Shown piece by piece: positions 17,240 to 25,239 of a stretch of 64,000 nt of DNA (position 1 is its first letter; every line of letters begins with the position of its first letter). The notes under the pieces are model-generated. The model worked only from the letters and a program-made list of their open reading frames with translations, searched no databases and was not told the DNA's origin. Origin of the DNA: Oscillospiraceae bacterium (lineage in GTDB: Bacteria; Bacillota; Clostridia; Oscillospirales; Oscillospiraceae); contig CAJTCG010000006.1 of NCBI GenBank assembly GCA_910574635.1, forward strand, positions 149,739 through 213,738, written 5' to 3'. The position numbers were made by a program, and so were the translations under genes.

Positions 17240-17352
17240 GGGGAACCCAGGAGGGGTTCCCCGTACCATTTAAATTCAAAGTTTTCAGAACTTTTTATAA
17301 AGTTCTGAAAACTTGTCCCGCTTGTCGAAAATGCTTTTTCGACAAGCGGGAC
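17240..17352. repeat. Cluster of three perfect hairpins between rodA-like and SLH genes
   Basis: Three tandem perfect inverted repeats: GGGGAACCC/GGGTTCCCC (17240-17248 and 17254-17262, loop AGGAG); a 15-bp arm at 17280-17294 matching 17299-17313 with loop TTAT; and a 17-bp arm at 17315-17331 matching 17336-17352 with loop TGCT. The 4-nt loops and perfect arms suggest stem-loops in RNA or cruciforms, not ordinary terminators, since no T-run follows. Resembles a dispersed palindromic element (REP/MITE-like); copies elsewhere cannot be tested here. Confidence 0.7.
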
Positions 17353-17428
17353 GGTGGTTTTTCGCATAATTTCAAAGAATGGGAAAACACTACTCCCGTA
17401 CCAATTCATACAGGAGGATGATTTTCCT

Positions 17429-18412
17429 ATGAAGCACCAACTGACACGAGCCGCCGCCCTGCTGGCATTGACGGCGGTGCTGCTGACCGGCAGCGCCTCG
17501 GCGCTGTTCGGCAAAAAGGCCGAAGAGGCCCCCCCGGAGGGTGCGCCCCAGGTCTGGGACCTGGAAATCCGGACCTACCGGGGCATCCCCGGCCAGGGCC
17601 AGTTCCTGGCCTCGGACCCGGAGGGGGACGAGATGACCTTCGCTCTGGCGGACGAGCCCCGGAAGGGCGTGGCCGTCATTGAGGGGGACGGCTTCACCTA
17701 CACCCCGGACGAGGGCGCCACCGGCACTGACCGCTTCACCTACACCGCCACGGACAGCCAGGGCCATGTCTCGGCCCCCGCCAAAGTTACGGTGACCATC
17801 GACAAAACCCGCTCCGGCGTGAATTATGCCGACACCAAGGACAGCCCCGCCGCCCGGGCCGCCCAAACCCTGGCGGAAAAGGGCGTCTTTACCGGCGGGA
17901 AGATTGGGGATTCCTACTACTTCCAGCCGGACCAGCCGGTAAGCCGCAGCGAATTTCTCGCCATGGCCCTGGAGACGGCGGGCCGGAAGGTCACCGGCGT
18001 CACCATGACGGGCTTTTGTGACGACCCCGTCATTCCCACCTGGGCCAAGGCCTACGCCGCCGCCGGGGCGGCGGACGGCATCATCCGGGGCAGCTCCACC
18101 GCCGAGGGCGTAGCCTTCCGGGGGGACGAGACCGTCACCTTCAACGAGGCCGCCACCATCCTGGACCGGGTGCTGGATCTGGGGGACGTGGACCTGGACG
18201 TGTGGTATGCGGACCGGAGCGCGGCCCCCTCCTGGGCGGCCCAGGCCGTGGGGAACATGGAGGCCGTCAGCGTCCTCTCCGCCGGGAGCTTTGGAAGCCA
18301 GTCCATGGAACAGGCGGTGACCCGGGCCGACGCGGCCCAGATGCTGGAAGCCGCCGGCATCCTGCTGGAGGGCGGAGAGGAATCCCGCGGGTTTTTCAGC
18401 TGGCTGGCCTAA
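17429..18412 (+). CDS. Secreted protein with Ig-like/cadherin-like domain and SLH motifs
   Basis: 327 aa, ATG 17429 after AGGAGGATG. Signal peptide (about 1-25, A-S-A cleavage). Residues about 45-120 match bacterial tandem Ig-like domains (D-P-E-G-D-E-M-T-F-A-L then G-F-T-Y-T-P and G-T-D-R-F-T-Y-T-A-T-D). The remainder (about 130-315) carries two or three S-layer homology motifs (Q-P-V-S-R-S-E-F-L-A-M, V-T-F-N-E-A-A-T-I-L-D, Q-A-V-T-R-A-D-A-A-Q-M-L), which bind pyruvylated wall polysaccharide. Likely a small cell-surface protein; the ligand is unknown. Confidence 0.8.
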   Translation: MKHQLTRAAALLALTAVLLTGSASALFGKKAEEAPPEGAPQVWDLEIRTYRGIPGQGQFLASDPEGDEMTFALADEPRKGVAVIEGDGFTYTPDEGATGTDRFTYTATDSQGHVSAPAKVTVTIDKTRSGVNYADTKDSPAARAAQTLAEKGVFTGGKIGDSYYFQPDQPVSRSEFLAMALETAGRKVTGVTMTGFCDDPVIPTWAKAYAAAGAADGIIRGSSTAEGVAFRGDETVTFNEAATILDRVLDLGDVDLDVWYADRSAAPSWAAQAVGNMEAVSVLSAGSFGSQSMEQAVTRADAAQMLEAAGILLEGGEESRGFFSWLA

Positions 18413-18449
18413 GCCTCCGGCAAAGGCAGGCTCCTCTTGATCATAAAAG

Positions 18450-18477
18450 CCGGCGCGGCCTAAGCCGCGCCGGTTTC
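18450..18477 (+). terminator. Hairpin terminator after the SLH gene
   Basis: CCGGCGCGGC (18450-18459), loop CTAA, GCCGCGCCGG (18464-18473), then TTTCC. Short T-run. Confidence 0.65.
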
Positions 18478-18499
18478 CGCTTCCCCGGGCCCTCCCCCG

Positions 18500-19663
18500 T
18501 CAAGCGACCTTTCCGCCGCTCCTCAGCAGCGTCTCATAGGCCAGCACCATCAGGGCCCATAGGGCCAGCAGATAAACGGGGAACAGGGACGCCGTGATGT
18601 GATTGGCAATCAGGCCGAACAGGGGCGGCATCAAGCAAGTGCCCGCGTAGGCGCTGGCCATCTGAACGCCAATGACGGCCTGGGATTTCTCCGCGCCGAA
18701 ATGGTCCGGCGTGGAGTGGATGATGCAGGGGTAAATGGGGGCGCAGCCCAGGCCGATGAAAATCAGTCCCGCCAGGGCAGCGCGTTCCCCCAGGGGCAGC
18801 AAAAGGGCGGCGGTTCCGGCCGCGATAATCCCCTGCCCCAGCCGGATCATCCGGCTGTCGCTCAGCTTCATGGTCAAAAAGCCGCTCAGGGCCCGGCCAA
18901 CCGTAATGCCGGCGAAAAACAGGCTGGCGTAGCCCGCCGCCGTCTCTGCCGGAACGCCCTTTTGCAAAACCAGATAGCTGCTGGCCCACAGCCCGGCGGT
19001 CTGCTCTATGGCGCAGTAGCAGAAAAATGCCGCCATAACGGCTTTCGCGCCGGGGATTCGGAGGATTTGCCCCAGGGTCATCGCCGGTCCCGGTTCCGCT
19101 TCCGTTCCGCCGTCTGCCGGAGTCCTCCACAGGGGGAGGCTCAACAGCAAAAACAATGTCAGCACGATTTGCAGCAGGGCGATATAGCGGTAACCCAGAT
19201 TCCAGCCCCCTCCGCCGGTCAGGGCGTACCCCATGACATACGGCCCCAGAGAGGCCCCGACGCCCCACATGCAGTGGAGCCAGCTCATATGGCGGCTGGC
19301 AAAGTGAAGGGCCACGTAGTTGTTCAGCGCCGCGTCCACGCTCCCCGCCCCCAGGCCGTAGGGAACCGCCCAAAGGCAGAGCTGGAGAAAAGACCGGCTG
19401 GCGGAAAAACCGAAAAGCGCCGCCGCCGTCATGCCCACGCTGACGGCCGTCACCTTCCCGGCCCCCAGCCTCCGGGTGAGCCGGTTGCTTTGCAGGCTGG
19501 ATATAATCGTCCCAACCGCGATAATCATGGACACGGCCCCCGCGCAGGAGACCGGAACGCCGAATTCGCCGTACATAGACGGCCAGGCCGATCCCAGCAG
19601 CGCGTCGGGCAGGCCCAGGCTGATAAAAGAGATATAGATAACTGCCAGAAGTAAGTGAAGCAT
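18500..19663 (-). CDS. Major facilitator superfamily transporter
   Basis: 387 aa, ATG 19663 with AAGGAGGA eight bases upstream. Twelve hydrophobic segments in two six-helix halves separated by a charged/acidic loop (about residues 190-205). The N-terminal G-L-P-D-A-L-L-G-S-A-W-P and the conserved H-C-M-W-G-V-G-A-S-L-G-P resemble the FucP/YfkF-like sugar or drug MFS group. Substrate unknown. Monocistronic with its own promoter. Confidence 0.85.
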   Translation of the reverse strand: MLHLLLAVIYISFISLGLPDALLGSAWPSMYGEFGVPVSCAGAVSMIIAVGTIISSLQSNRLTRRLGAGKVTAVSVGMTAAALFGFSASRSFLQLCLWAVPYGLGAGSVDAALNNYVALHFASRHMSWLHCMWGVGASLGPYVMGYALTGGGGWNLGYRYIALLQIVLTLFLLLSLPLWRTPADGGTEAEPGPAMTLGQILRIPGAKAVMAAFFCYCAIEQTAGLWASSYLVLQKGVPAETAAGYASLFFAGITVGRALSGFLTMKLSDSRMIRLGQGIIAAGTAALLLPLGERAALAGLIFIGLGCAPIYPCIIHSTPDHFGAEKSQAVIGVQMASAYAGTCLMPPLFGLIANHITASLFPVYLLALWALMVLAYETLLRSGGKVA

Positions 19664-19691
19664 TCCGCGTTCCTCCTTGGTTTCCGGTACG

Positions 19692-19721
19692 ATAATACCA
19701 CAGAATCCCCGGATGTGTCAG
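19692..19721 (-). promoter_or_regulatory. Promoter candidate of the MFS gene
   Basis: Minus strand CTGACA (19721-19716), 18-nt spacer, TATTAT (19697-19692). Confidence 0.5.
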
Positions 19722-19851
19722 AAAAAAGTCTATAGGTTCCCGCCGCAAGCCCTATGATTGACGCCCGGCAGCCGCATCCGCCGGGACAAAAGTGCGCTTA
19801 CCCTCGCGCAGCTGGGAAGCGGCCCGCTTTCCCCACTCCGGGAGACAAACG

Positions 19852-19880
19852 AAAAGAGAGGCCTGCGCCTCTCTTTTGTT
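19852..19880 (-). terminator. Terminator after rplS
   Basis: AAAAGAGAGGC (19852-19862) pairs with GCCTCTCTTTT (19867-19877); the stem ends in A/T pairs so either strand gives a T-rich tail. Confidence 0.75.
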
Positions 19881-19883
19881 TGC

Positions 19884-20225
19884 TTACAGCTTTTCCTTGA
19901 TCTTGGCGGCCTTGCCCACGCGGCCCCGCAGATAATACAGCTTGGCCCGGCGGACGGAACCGTTGCGGACGACCTGGATGTTGTCGATGGAGGGGGAGTG
20001 GATGGGGAACACCTTCTCCACACCTACGCCATAGGAGATACGGCGGACGGTGATGGTCTCCTCGATGCCGCCGTGCTTCTTGGCGATGACGGTGCCCTCG
20101 AAGACCTGAATACGCTCCCGGGAGCCTTCCTTGACCTTCACATGGACACGGACAGTGTCGCCGATCTGCACCTTGGGCGTCTCCTTACCCAGCGCCTCTT
20201 TGTTCAGTTCCTTGATGAGATCCAT
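19884..20225 (-). CDS. rplS: 50S ribosomal protein L19
   Basis: 113 aa. The sequence [13 protein letters not shown] and R-R-A-K-L-Y-Y-L-R near the C-terminus are diagnostic of L19, a large-subunit protein at the subunit interface. GGAGGAAAT precedes the ATG. In many Bacillota rplS follows rimM-trmD; here it is alone with its own promoter and those genes lie 28 kb away. Confidence 0.97.
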   Translation of the reverse strand: MDLIKELNKEALGKETPKVQIGDTVRVHVKVKEGSRERIQVFEGTVIAKKHGGIEETITVRRISYGVGVEKVFPIHSPSIDNIQVVRNGSVRRAKLYYLRGRVGKAAKIKEKL

Positions 20226-20315
20226 GGATATTTCCTCCTGTTTAATAGGCGTTCTTGCCCGCTTTTCTGCGCGTTTCTCCGCGCGCGGCAGAGGACCGCC
20301 CTTTGTAGCCTGAAT

Positions 20316-20344
20316 AGGATATCACAGTCTCTTAGAAATTGCAA
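20316..20344 (-). promoter_or_regulatory. Promoter of rplS with 80-90 nt GC-rich leader
   Basis: Minus strand TTGCAA (20344-20339), 17-nt spacer, TATCCT (20321-20316). The leader includes CGCGCGCGGAGAAACGCGC-like self-complementary sequence, which might be an autoregulatory site for L19; no match to a known leader motif was established. Confidence 0.6.
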
Positions 20345-20376
20345 GCACTTTTTCGCAAGATCCCCTAAAATCTGCC

Positions 20377-21474
20377 TTACCCCAAATCCCGGTGGTCCAG
20401 GGCCGCCAAGCCGAAGCGCACCGCCTGGGTGACGGCCTCCCGCTCCGACGCGTCCCCGGCGGCGTCCCACCTGGTCCGGAGCTCCCGGAGGAACAGGCCC
20501 CGGAGGGAGTCCTCCCCCGCCCGGGCCCAGACGTCCGCCGCCACCCGGGTGCGGTCCCGGACCTCCAGGGCGTAAAAATTCCCGGCCAGGGCCGTCTCCA
20601 GCGCCTTCGCGTCCGCGCCGCCCTCCCCGGTTTCGCCGGTGAGGAGGATGCGGTAAAGATCATTGGCCGTGTCTTCCGGCAGCGCGGCCTCCACGGCGGA
20701 GCGGGGAGAGCGGCCCGTCACGTCCGCCTCCAAAACCTCATACCGCCGCCGGGCGAAGGGCACGAAGGTCAAGGAGACTGTCCTCCCGCCGTCGGTTACC
20801 CCCTCATAAAAGCCCTTTTCCCCCAGCTCGTCAAAGCCCCGGCCCTCGATGCAGCCGGGCCAGGCGCAGAGCGTGCCGCCGTACCGCTTCGGCTCCCCCC
20901 GCTTATGGATGTGTCCCAGGGCCAGATAGGAAAGGCCGGAGGCGGCAATCTCCTCCCTCCGAATCGGGTTGTAGCGCCCCTCCGCCGGGTCGATTTCGCC
21001 GTGGAGAACACCCAGGTGAACCCTCCCGTCCTCCGGCGCGGAAAAGCCCGCCAGGAGGCCGCTTCCCTGCTCCGCGGAGGTGAACGCCGCCCCGTGGACG
21101 GCGGCGCCCAGCTCCGGCAGGTCCACGGAGGTCATGGCATTCTCCCGGAAAATGTGGACGTTCTCGGGCCAGTCCACTGTGACCCAGGGGCTTCCTGGGC
21201 CGCACCAGTCATGATTCCCCGGCGCGGCGAAGACCTGGGCGTTCATCCGCCCCAGGGCCTCCGCCAGGGCCTCGCCGGTCTCCCGGTAAGGGGCGGCGCT
21301 GTCAAAGAGGTCTCCCGCCAGCAGCACCAGCTGCACGCCGTGGGCGTTCACATAGTCCGCCAGCCGGAAGGCCAGCTCCCGGCTCTCCCGCCGCCGCTCC
21401 GCCGCCCGCCCGGGAGGCAGGGCGGCAAAGGCGCTGTCCAGATGGAAGTCCGCCGCGTGGATGAATTTCAGCAT
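20377..21474 (-). CDS. SbcD/YhaO-like DNA repair exonuclease (calcineurin-type metallophosphoesterase)
   Basis: 365 aa from ATG 21474. Metallophosphoesterase motifs: H-A-A-D-F-H-L-D (residues 6-13), G-D-L-F-D (about 54), G-N-H-D (about 97), L-H-G-E-I-D and G-H-I-H-K (about 206). Such proteins are Mn-dependent nucleases that normally work with an SMC-like ATPase (SbcC or YhaN) encoded next door. None is adjacent: downstream is rplS. The start is 1 nt after the YbaK-like gene, so the two are co-translated. Confidence 0.85.
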   Translation of the reverse strand: MLKFIHAADFHLDSAFAALPPGRAAERRRESRELAFRLADYVNAHGVQLVLLAGDLFDSAAPYRETGEALAEALGRMNAQVFAAPGNHDWCGPGSPWVTVDWPENVHIFRENAMTSVDLPELGAAVHGAAFTSAEQGSGLLAGFSAPEDGRVHLGVLHGEIDPAEGRYNPIRREEIAASGLSYLALGHIHKRGEPKRYGGTLCAWPGCIEGRGFDELGEKGFYEGVTDGGRTVSLTFVPFARRRYEVLEADVTGRSPRSAVEAALPEDTANDLYRILLTGETGEGGADAKALETALAGNFYALEVRDRTRVAADVWARAGEDSLRGLFLRELRTRWDAAGDASEREAVTQAVRFGLAALDHRDLG

Positions 21475-21475
21475 A

Positions 21476-21958
21476 TCAGCCCTCCGTCTGCCACGCCTTG
21501 CAGACGTCAACCCACCCGGCAAAGTTAGAGGAATATTTCTCCAGCTCGCCGCAGGTCAGCTCGATGGCGCTGTTGTCGCTGCCCGCAGCGGGAAAGACCG
21601 TCTCAAACCGCTTCAGCGACACGTCAAGGTAGACCTTCACGTCCTCCGGCAGAGCGAAGGAGCACACGCCTCCCACGTCGTGTCCGATGAGGCTGTGGGC
21701 CTCCTCATGGGTGAGCATTTTCGCCTTGGTGTGGAACCGGGACTTGTATTTGCTGTTGTCGATTTTGGCGTCTCCAGCCACCACGATGATGACGGGCTTG
21801 TCCTCCACCTTAAAGCTCAGGCTCTTGGCAATCCGCGCGCCCTCCACGCCCACGGCCACCGCCGCCAGCTCCACCGTGGCGGAGGAAACCTCAAACTCCC
21901 GGATGCGGTCCTCAATGCCGAAGCGCTTGAAATAGGCTCTTACTTTCTCGATAGACAT
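21476..21958 (-). CDS. YbaK/EbsC family aminoacyl-tRNA deacylase-like protein
   Basis: 160 aa from ATG 21958, preceded by AGAGAGGTCG; a longer in-frame start at 21994 lacks a ribosome site. The family hydrolyses mischarged aminoacyl-tRNA (for example Cys-tRNA-Pro). Visible markers are A-R-I-A-K-S-L-S-F-K (about 53), D-N-S-K-Y-K-S-R-F (about 77) and G-H-D-V-G-G-V-C-S-F (about 102). Sits between ymdB-like and sbcD-like genes in a leftward run. Specificity cannot be read from sequence. Confidence 0.85.
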   Translation of the reverse strand: MSIEKVRAYFKRFGIEDRIREFEVSSATVELAAVAVGVEGARIAKSLSFKVEDKPVIIVVAGDAKIDNSKYKSRFHTKAKMLTHEEAHSLIGHDVGGVCSFALPEDVKVYLDVSLKRFETVFPAAGSDNSAIELTCGELEKYSSNFAGWVDVCKAWQTEG

Positions 21959-21980
21959 GTGTGAAACGACCTCTCTTTTG

Positions 21981-22754
21981 TTATCTAATATCAATCCGCT
22001 CCACGGAGGCGCACAGGCCCGTGGCGCTGTCCAGGGTAAAGAGGGCCCCCTGCATCTTGCAGGGCCCCTCCGGGTTCCTGTACCGCCCGGGCAGCCCTCC
22101 CAAAAAGCCCTCCACCGACTGCTGGGGCTCGATGCCCAGGACGGATTCCACAGGCCCCGTCATCCCCAGGTCCGTGATATAGCCGGTGCCATTGGGATAG
22201 ACCCGCTCGTCGGCGGTGGGGACATGGGTGTGGGTGCCCCAGAGGGCGGAGACCCGCCCGTCCAGATAGTAGCCCAGGGCCAGCTTCTCGCTGGTGGCCT
22301 CGGCGTGGAAGTCTATCAGGGTGAAATCCGCCTCTCCCCGCTCCAGCAGACGGTCCGCCAGGGTGAAGGGGTTGTCCGCACCCCAGGCCAGGCCGCAGCG
22401 GCCGATGAGGTTCACCACCCGGATGCGCACGCTCCCCAGGTCGAAGATTTCGCAGCCGTGGCCCGGCGCCCGGCCGGAATAATTGGCGGGCCGGAGAAGC
22501 CAGGACGCGCCGTCCAGCAGATTCCCAATCTGGGCCTTGCCGAAAGCGTGGTTGCCCAGAGTCACCGCGTCGGCGCCGGCATCCCGGATGCGCTCCGCCT
22601 GGTCCCGGGTCAGCCCCACGCCGGAGGCGTTCTCCCCGTTCACCACGGTGAACGAGACGTCCTTTAATTTTTGCAGGGGCCGCAGCACCTTTTCCAGGTG
22701 CCGGAGTCCCGGCTCCCCCACTACATCGCCCACGGCGAGAATGTGATACAGCAT
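21981..22754 (-). CDS. YmdB-family metallophosphoesterase (TIGR00282)
   Basis: 257 aa from ATG 22754, with GGAGGACG seven bases upstream. Characteristic motifs: V-G-D-V-V-G-E-P-G (about 8), N-G-E-N-A-S-G (about 39), T-L-G-N-H-A-F (about 65), D-F-H-A-E-A-T-S-E-K and W-G-T-H-T-H-V-P-T-A-D-E. In Bacillus YmdB is a cyclic-nucleotide phosphodiesterase affecting biofilm and motility decisions. First gene of the leftward ymdB-ybaK-sbcD transcript. Confidence 0.93.
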   Translation of the reverse strand: MLYHILAVGDVVGEPGLRHLEKVLRPLQKLKDVSFTVVNGENASGVGLTRDQAERIRDAGADAVTLGNHAFGKAQIGNLLDGASWLLRPANYSGRAPGHGCEIFDLGSVRIRVVNLIGRCGLAWGADNPFTLADRLLERGEADFTLIDFHAEATSEKLALGYYLDGRVSALWGTHTHVPTADERVYPNGTGYITDLGMTGPVESVLGIEPQQSVEGFLGGLPGRYRNPEGPCKMQGALFTLDSATGLCASVERIDIR

Positions 22755-22779
22755 AAACGTCCTCCAATCCAAGGACTAT

Positions 22780-22807
22780 AGTATAGCAAAGATTCGGGGC
22801 TTTGCAA
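22780..22807 (-). promoter_or_regulatory. Promoter of the ymdB-ybaK-sbcD operon
   Basis: Minus strand TTGCAA (22807-22802), 16-nt spacer, TATACT (22785-22780). Confidence 0.6.
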
Positions 22808-22811
22808 AGGG

Positions 22812-22850
22812 AAAAACGGCGGCCCGCCGGAATTTTTCCGGCAGGCCGCT
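22812..22850 (-). terminator. Terminator after nrdR
   Basis: Minus strand GCGGCCTGCCGG (22849-22838) pairs imperfectly with CCGGCGGGCCGC (22829-22818), loop AAAAATT, followed by a TTTTT run (22816-22812). Confidence 0.75.
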
Positions 22851-22855
22851 TTTGC

Positions 22856-23320
22856 TTACCGCTGGTTCTGCTCCGCCAGCAGCTTGGTCAGCTCCTCCAT
22901 GAAGCTGTCGATATCCTTAAACTGCCGGTAGACCGAGGCAAAGCGGACATAGGCCACCTGGTCGATGTTCCGCAGGTTCTCCATAACCCGCTCGCCGATG
23001 ACCTCCGTGCTGATCTCCCGCTCCATGGCGTTTTGAAGCTCCTGCTCGATCTCCGCGGCCACCTTCTCCAGCCGGGCCAGGGGTACGGGCCGCTTCTCAC
23101 AGGCCCGGATCATGCCGCCCAGAACCTTTCCCCGGTCAAAGCTCTGGCGGCTGCCGTCCTTTTTCACCACCACCACCGGGAGGCTTTCCACCGTCTCGTA
23201 GGTCGTGAAGCGCCGGGAGCAGGAAAGGCACTCTCTCCGCCGGCGGATGCTGTTGTTTTCATCGGCCGGCCGGGAGTCGATGACCTTGCTCTCATTAAAG
23301 CCGCAATAGGGACATTTCAT
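22856..23320 (-). CDS. nrdR: Transcriptional repressor NrdR
   Basis: 154 aa. N-terminal zinc ribbon with C3, C6, C31 and C34, followed by the R-R-R-R-E-C DNA-binding region and an ATP-cone (about 48-138, [13 protein letters not shown]). NrdR senses ATP/dATP and represses ribonucleotide reductase genes. Length and motifs are canonical. GGAGGT ribosome site; the 207 bp upstream are AT-rich and contain a TATAAT on the minus strand near 23435 without a well-spaced -35. Confidence 0.97.
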   Translation of the reverse strand: MKCPYCGFNESKVIDSRPADENNSIRRRRECLSCSRRFTTYETVESLPVVVVKKDGSRQSFDRGKVLGGMIRACEKRPVPLARLEKVAAEIEQELQNAMEREISTEVIGERVMENLRNIDQVAYVRFASVYRQFKDIDSFMEELTKLLAEQNQR

Positions 23321-23527
23321 AAAGGACCTCCTGATTCTCCGCCGGGCTTCCGGCGGCCCGCGTCCGTACCTACGGGCACCTTCGGTACTTCCCGGGGCGG
23401 TTTCGGAGGCATCCCGGGAACGTTCGGGTGTATTATATCACGGAAATTTCAAAATTGATAGAATTTTGTCAAATCTTTTTCGAAAATTTTTCCTATTTCT
23501 GGAAAGCTTCTCCAGGAAGCGGCGCGC

Positions 23528-24049
23528 TTAAAAAACGGGCCGGTCCTGCCTGTCGAAGGCGAAGACGATATACGTCCCCCCGCCGATGCTCCTCAGGCGG
23601 GCAAAGCAGAACAGGGTAGTCAGGGGGAAGGGCTTTGCCGGGTCATAGGGCAGGGCCAGATACCGGGTTTCGCCCGATAGCCGGACCTTGGCGCCCTGGG
23701 CGCCCTTCAGCCTCTGGCGGAGCCAGGGGGCCCGAAAGAGCTGCTCTGGGGCGGGGGCGGGCTCCCAGTTCTCCGGCTCCTTCGCCCCCGCCGGGCGGAC
23801 CTCCCCCCGGAGGAGGCGGCCCAGGGGGGCGGTGAGCCTCCCGGAGAAGCGGCGGCGGATGTGGCCCTGGGCCCCCTCCGGCTCCAGCACCCCCAGGCGC
23901 AGCTCTCCCCGGTCCCCCACGGCCCAGGCGCACCAGAGCCCATCCGGCCGCAGGGGGCAGCGGGCGGAGAACCAGGTGTAGAGCCCCTCCCGCTCCGCAG
24001 TCAGCTCCCCGGTGGGTTTGCCGTCCATCAGTAAGGGGAATTTGTCCAT
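23528..24049 (-). CDS. Conserved protein of unknown function
   Basis: 173 aa if started at ATG 24049 (GGGAGGGA about ten bases upstream); an ATG at 24082 is also in frame. Soluble, rich in Arg, Gly and Leu, no signal peptide or membrane segment. Composition is dominated by beta-prone stretches such as G-L-Y-T-W-F and L-W-C-A-W-A-V-G-D. It lies between nrdR and a small secreted protein, all leftward. I do not recognise a family; I believe similar small proteins occur in related Oscillospiraceae but cannot confirm it here. Codon use matches neighbours, which supports it being real. Confidence 0.55.
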   Translation of the reverse strand: MDKFPLLMDGKPTGELTAEREGLYTWFSARCPLRPDGLWCAWAVGDRGELRLGVLEPEGAQGHIRRRFSGRLTAPLGRLLRGEVRPAGAKEPENWEPAPAPEQLFRAPWLRQRLKGAQGAKVRLSGETRYLALPYDPAKPFPLTTLFCFARLRSIGGGTYIVFAFDRQDRPVF

Positions 24050-24127
24050 GTCCGCCGTCCCTCCCGCCGTTATAAAATACAAACCCGCTTACGCCATTCT
24101 ATGCGCAAGCGGGCGGGACTATGTGAT

Positions 24128-24610
24128 TCAGGACACGGTATAACTCCCCCGGGCCAGGACCTTGACCGTCCCGGCGGTGGCCCGGACGCCCCGGCCCTCG
24201 ATGGTCATCATGTACAGGTGGTTCTGGGCCAGCGCGCCCCCGTTTGCCAGGGTGGAGGCAGTAGTTTCGTCGACGAGCCCCGGGTCCGAGGGGGAGACGC
24301 AGACGGCGCTGCCCACCCGCAGCATCACCTCGCAGCCGACGCCGCCGGTGAGGGTCTGTCCCTCGTTCAGGGTCACCACCACGAAGGAGGCGGAGGCCCC
24401 GCCGCCGGGAAGGGCTTGTCCCGTCCGTTCGGCGATCCTCTGGTCCACACGCTGCATAAGCTGAGAGAAGAAGGTGTCGTTCAAATAGCTCAGGGTCACC
24501 AGGGGGTCCTGGGGGGAACCCGCCTCCGCCGCCAGGGACACGCCGCTCATCAGCGCGGCGCTGAGGGCCAGCAGGACCGCGGCGCGCAGCAGCCACCTGT
24601 CTTTTTTCAT
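24128..24610 (-). CDS. Small exported protein of unknown function
   Basis: 160 aa. Clear signal peptide (residues 1-28; K-K-D-R then a hydrophobic core ending S-L-A-A-E). The mature part has two blocks: an alpha-helical N-terminal stretch (D-P-L-V-T-L-S-Y-L-N-D-T-F-F) and a beta-rich C-terminal part (about 75-160) with G-C-E-V-M-L-R-V-G-S-A and N-G-G-A-L-A-Q-N-H-L-Y-M. No enzymatic motif or lipobox. GGAGG precedes the ATG. Placed just upstream, in transcription order, of the preceding unknown and downstream of the mazF-type gene. Confidence 0.6.
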   Translation of the reverse strand: MKKDRWLLRAAVLLALSAALMSGVSLAAEAGSPQDPLVTLSYLNDTFFSQLMQRVDQRIAERTGQALPGGGASASFVVVTLNEGQTLTGGVGCEVMLRVGSAVCVSPSDPGLVDETTASTLANGGALAQNHLYMMTIEGRGVRATAGTVKVLARGSYTVS

Positions 24611-24665
24611 ATGTACCTCCTCCGTACGCCCTCCCGGCGGAAGGAACTTCCGCCGGGAGGGAACC

Positions 24666-25034
24666 TCAAACCAACTGGTCGTGGGGCAGCCCGAAGCTGA
24701 CCGCGATGGCCGTGTCCACCTTGTTCATCACATTTTCCTCCACGTGGCCCATGCGTTCCCGCAGCCGTTTTTTGTCCAGGGTCCGCACCTGCTCCAGCAG
24801 GACCACGGAATCCCGGCTCAGGCCGCAGCTCTGGTCCACAGGGAGGTCGATATGTGTGGGCAGCCGGGTCTTCCCGGTCTGGGAAGTAATGGCCGCCGCG
24901 ATCACGGTGGGGCTGTAACGGTTTCCGGTGTCGTTCTGAATAATCAGAACGGGCCGGACGCCGCCCTGCTCGCTGCCCACCACCGGGGAGAGATCGGCAT
25001 AGTAAATATCGCCGCGCTTGACACTCGTATCCAC
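24666..25034 (-). CDS. MazF/PemK-type endoribonuclease toxin (NdoA/EndoA-like)
   Basis: 122 aa from GTG 25034, which places GGCGGAG at a good distance; GTG 25043 is an alternative but too close to it. The core [22 protein letters not shown] (about 7-28) and [21 protein letters not shown] are close to Bacillus NdoA, a sequence-specific single-strand RNase that cleaves mRNA. In Bacillus the MazE-like antitoxin and alr lie directly upstream; here upstream is only a 205-bp gap and a lipoprotein gene. Confidence 0.92.
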   Translation of the reverse strand: MDTSVKRGDIYYADLSPVVGSEQGGVRPVLIIQNDTGNRYSPTVIAAAITSQTGKTRLPTHIDLPVDQSCGLSRDSVVLLEQVRTLDKKRLRERMGHVEENVMNKVDTAIAVSFGLPHDQLV

Positions 25035-25239
25035 AAAGTTCACACTCCGCCGAAAGAAGTACCCGCCATCGAAAGGGGAAGCGCGTCCCCCTTCGGTGAG
25101 GCCACTTTCATTCTCCCACGCAGTTTCGGAATTTATACGCCTCTTCCCGCAAACTTGCGTCCTCGCCGTGGGAGGGGCAAATTCCGGCGTCCTCGCCCCA
25201 CGTCATCCTATGCGGGGGGAGGCCGGTCTGTGCGGAGCG

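Noticed and set aside
23430..23510. Promoter of nrdR from TTGACA and TATAAT
   Set aside because: Both boxes exist on the minus strand but are about 29 nt apart, too far for sigma-A; left as an unassigned region.
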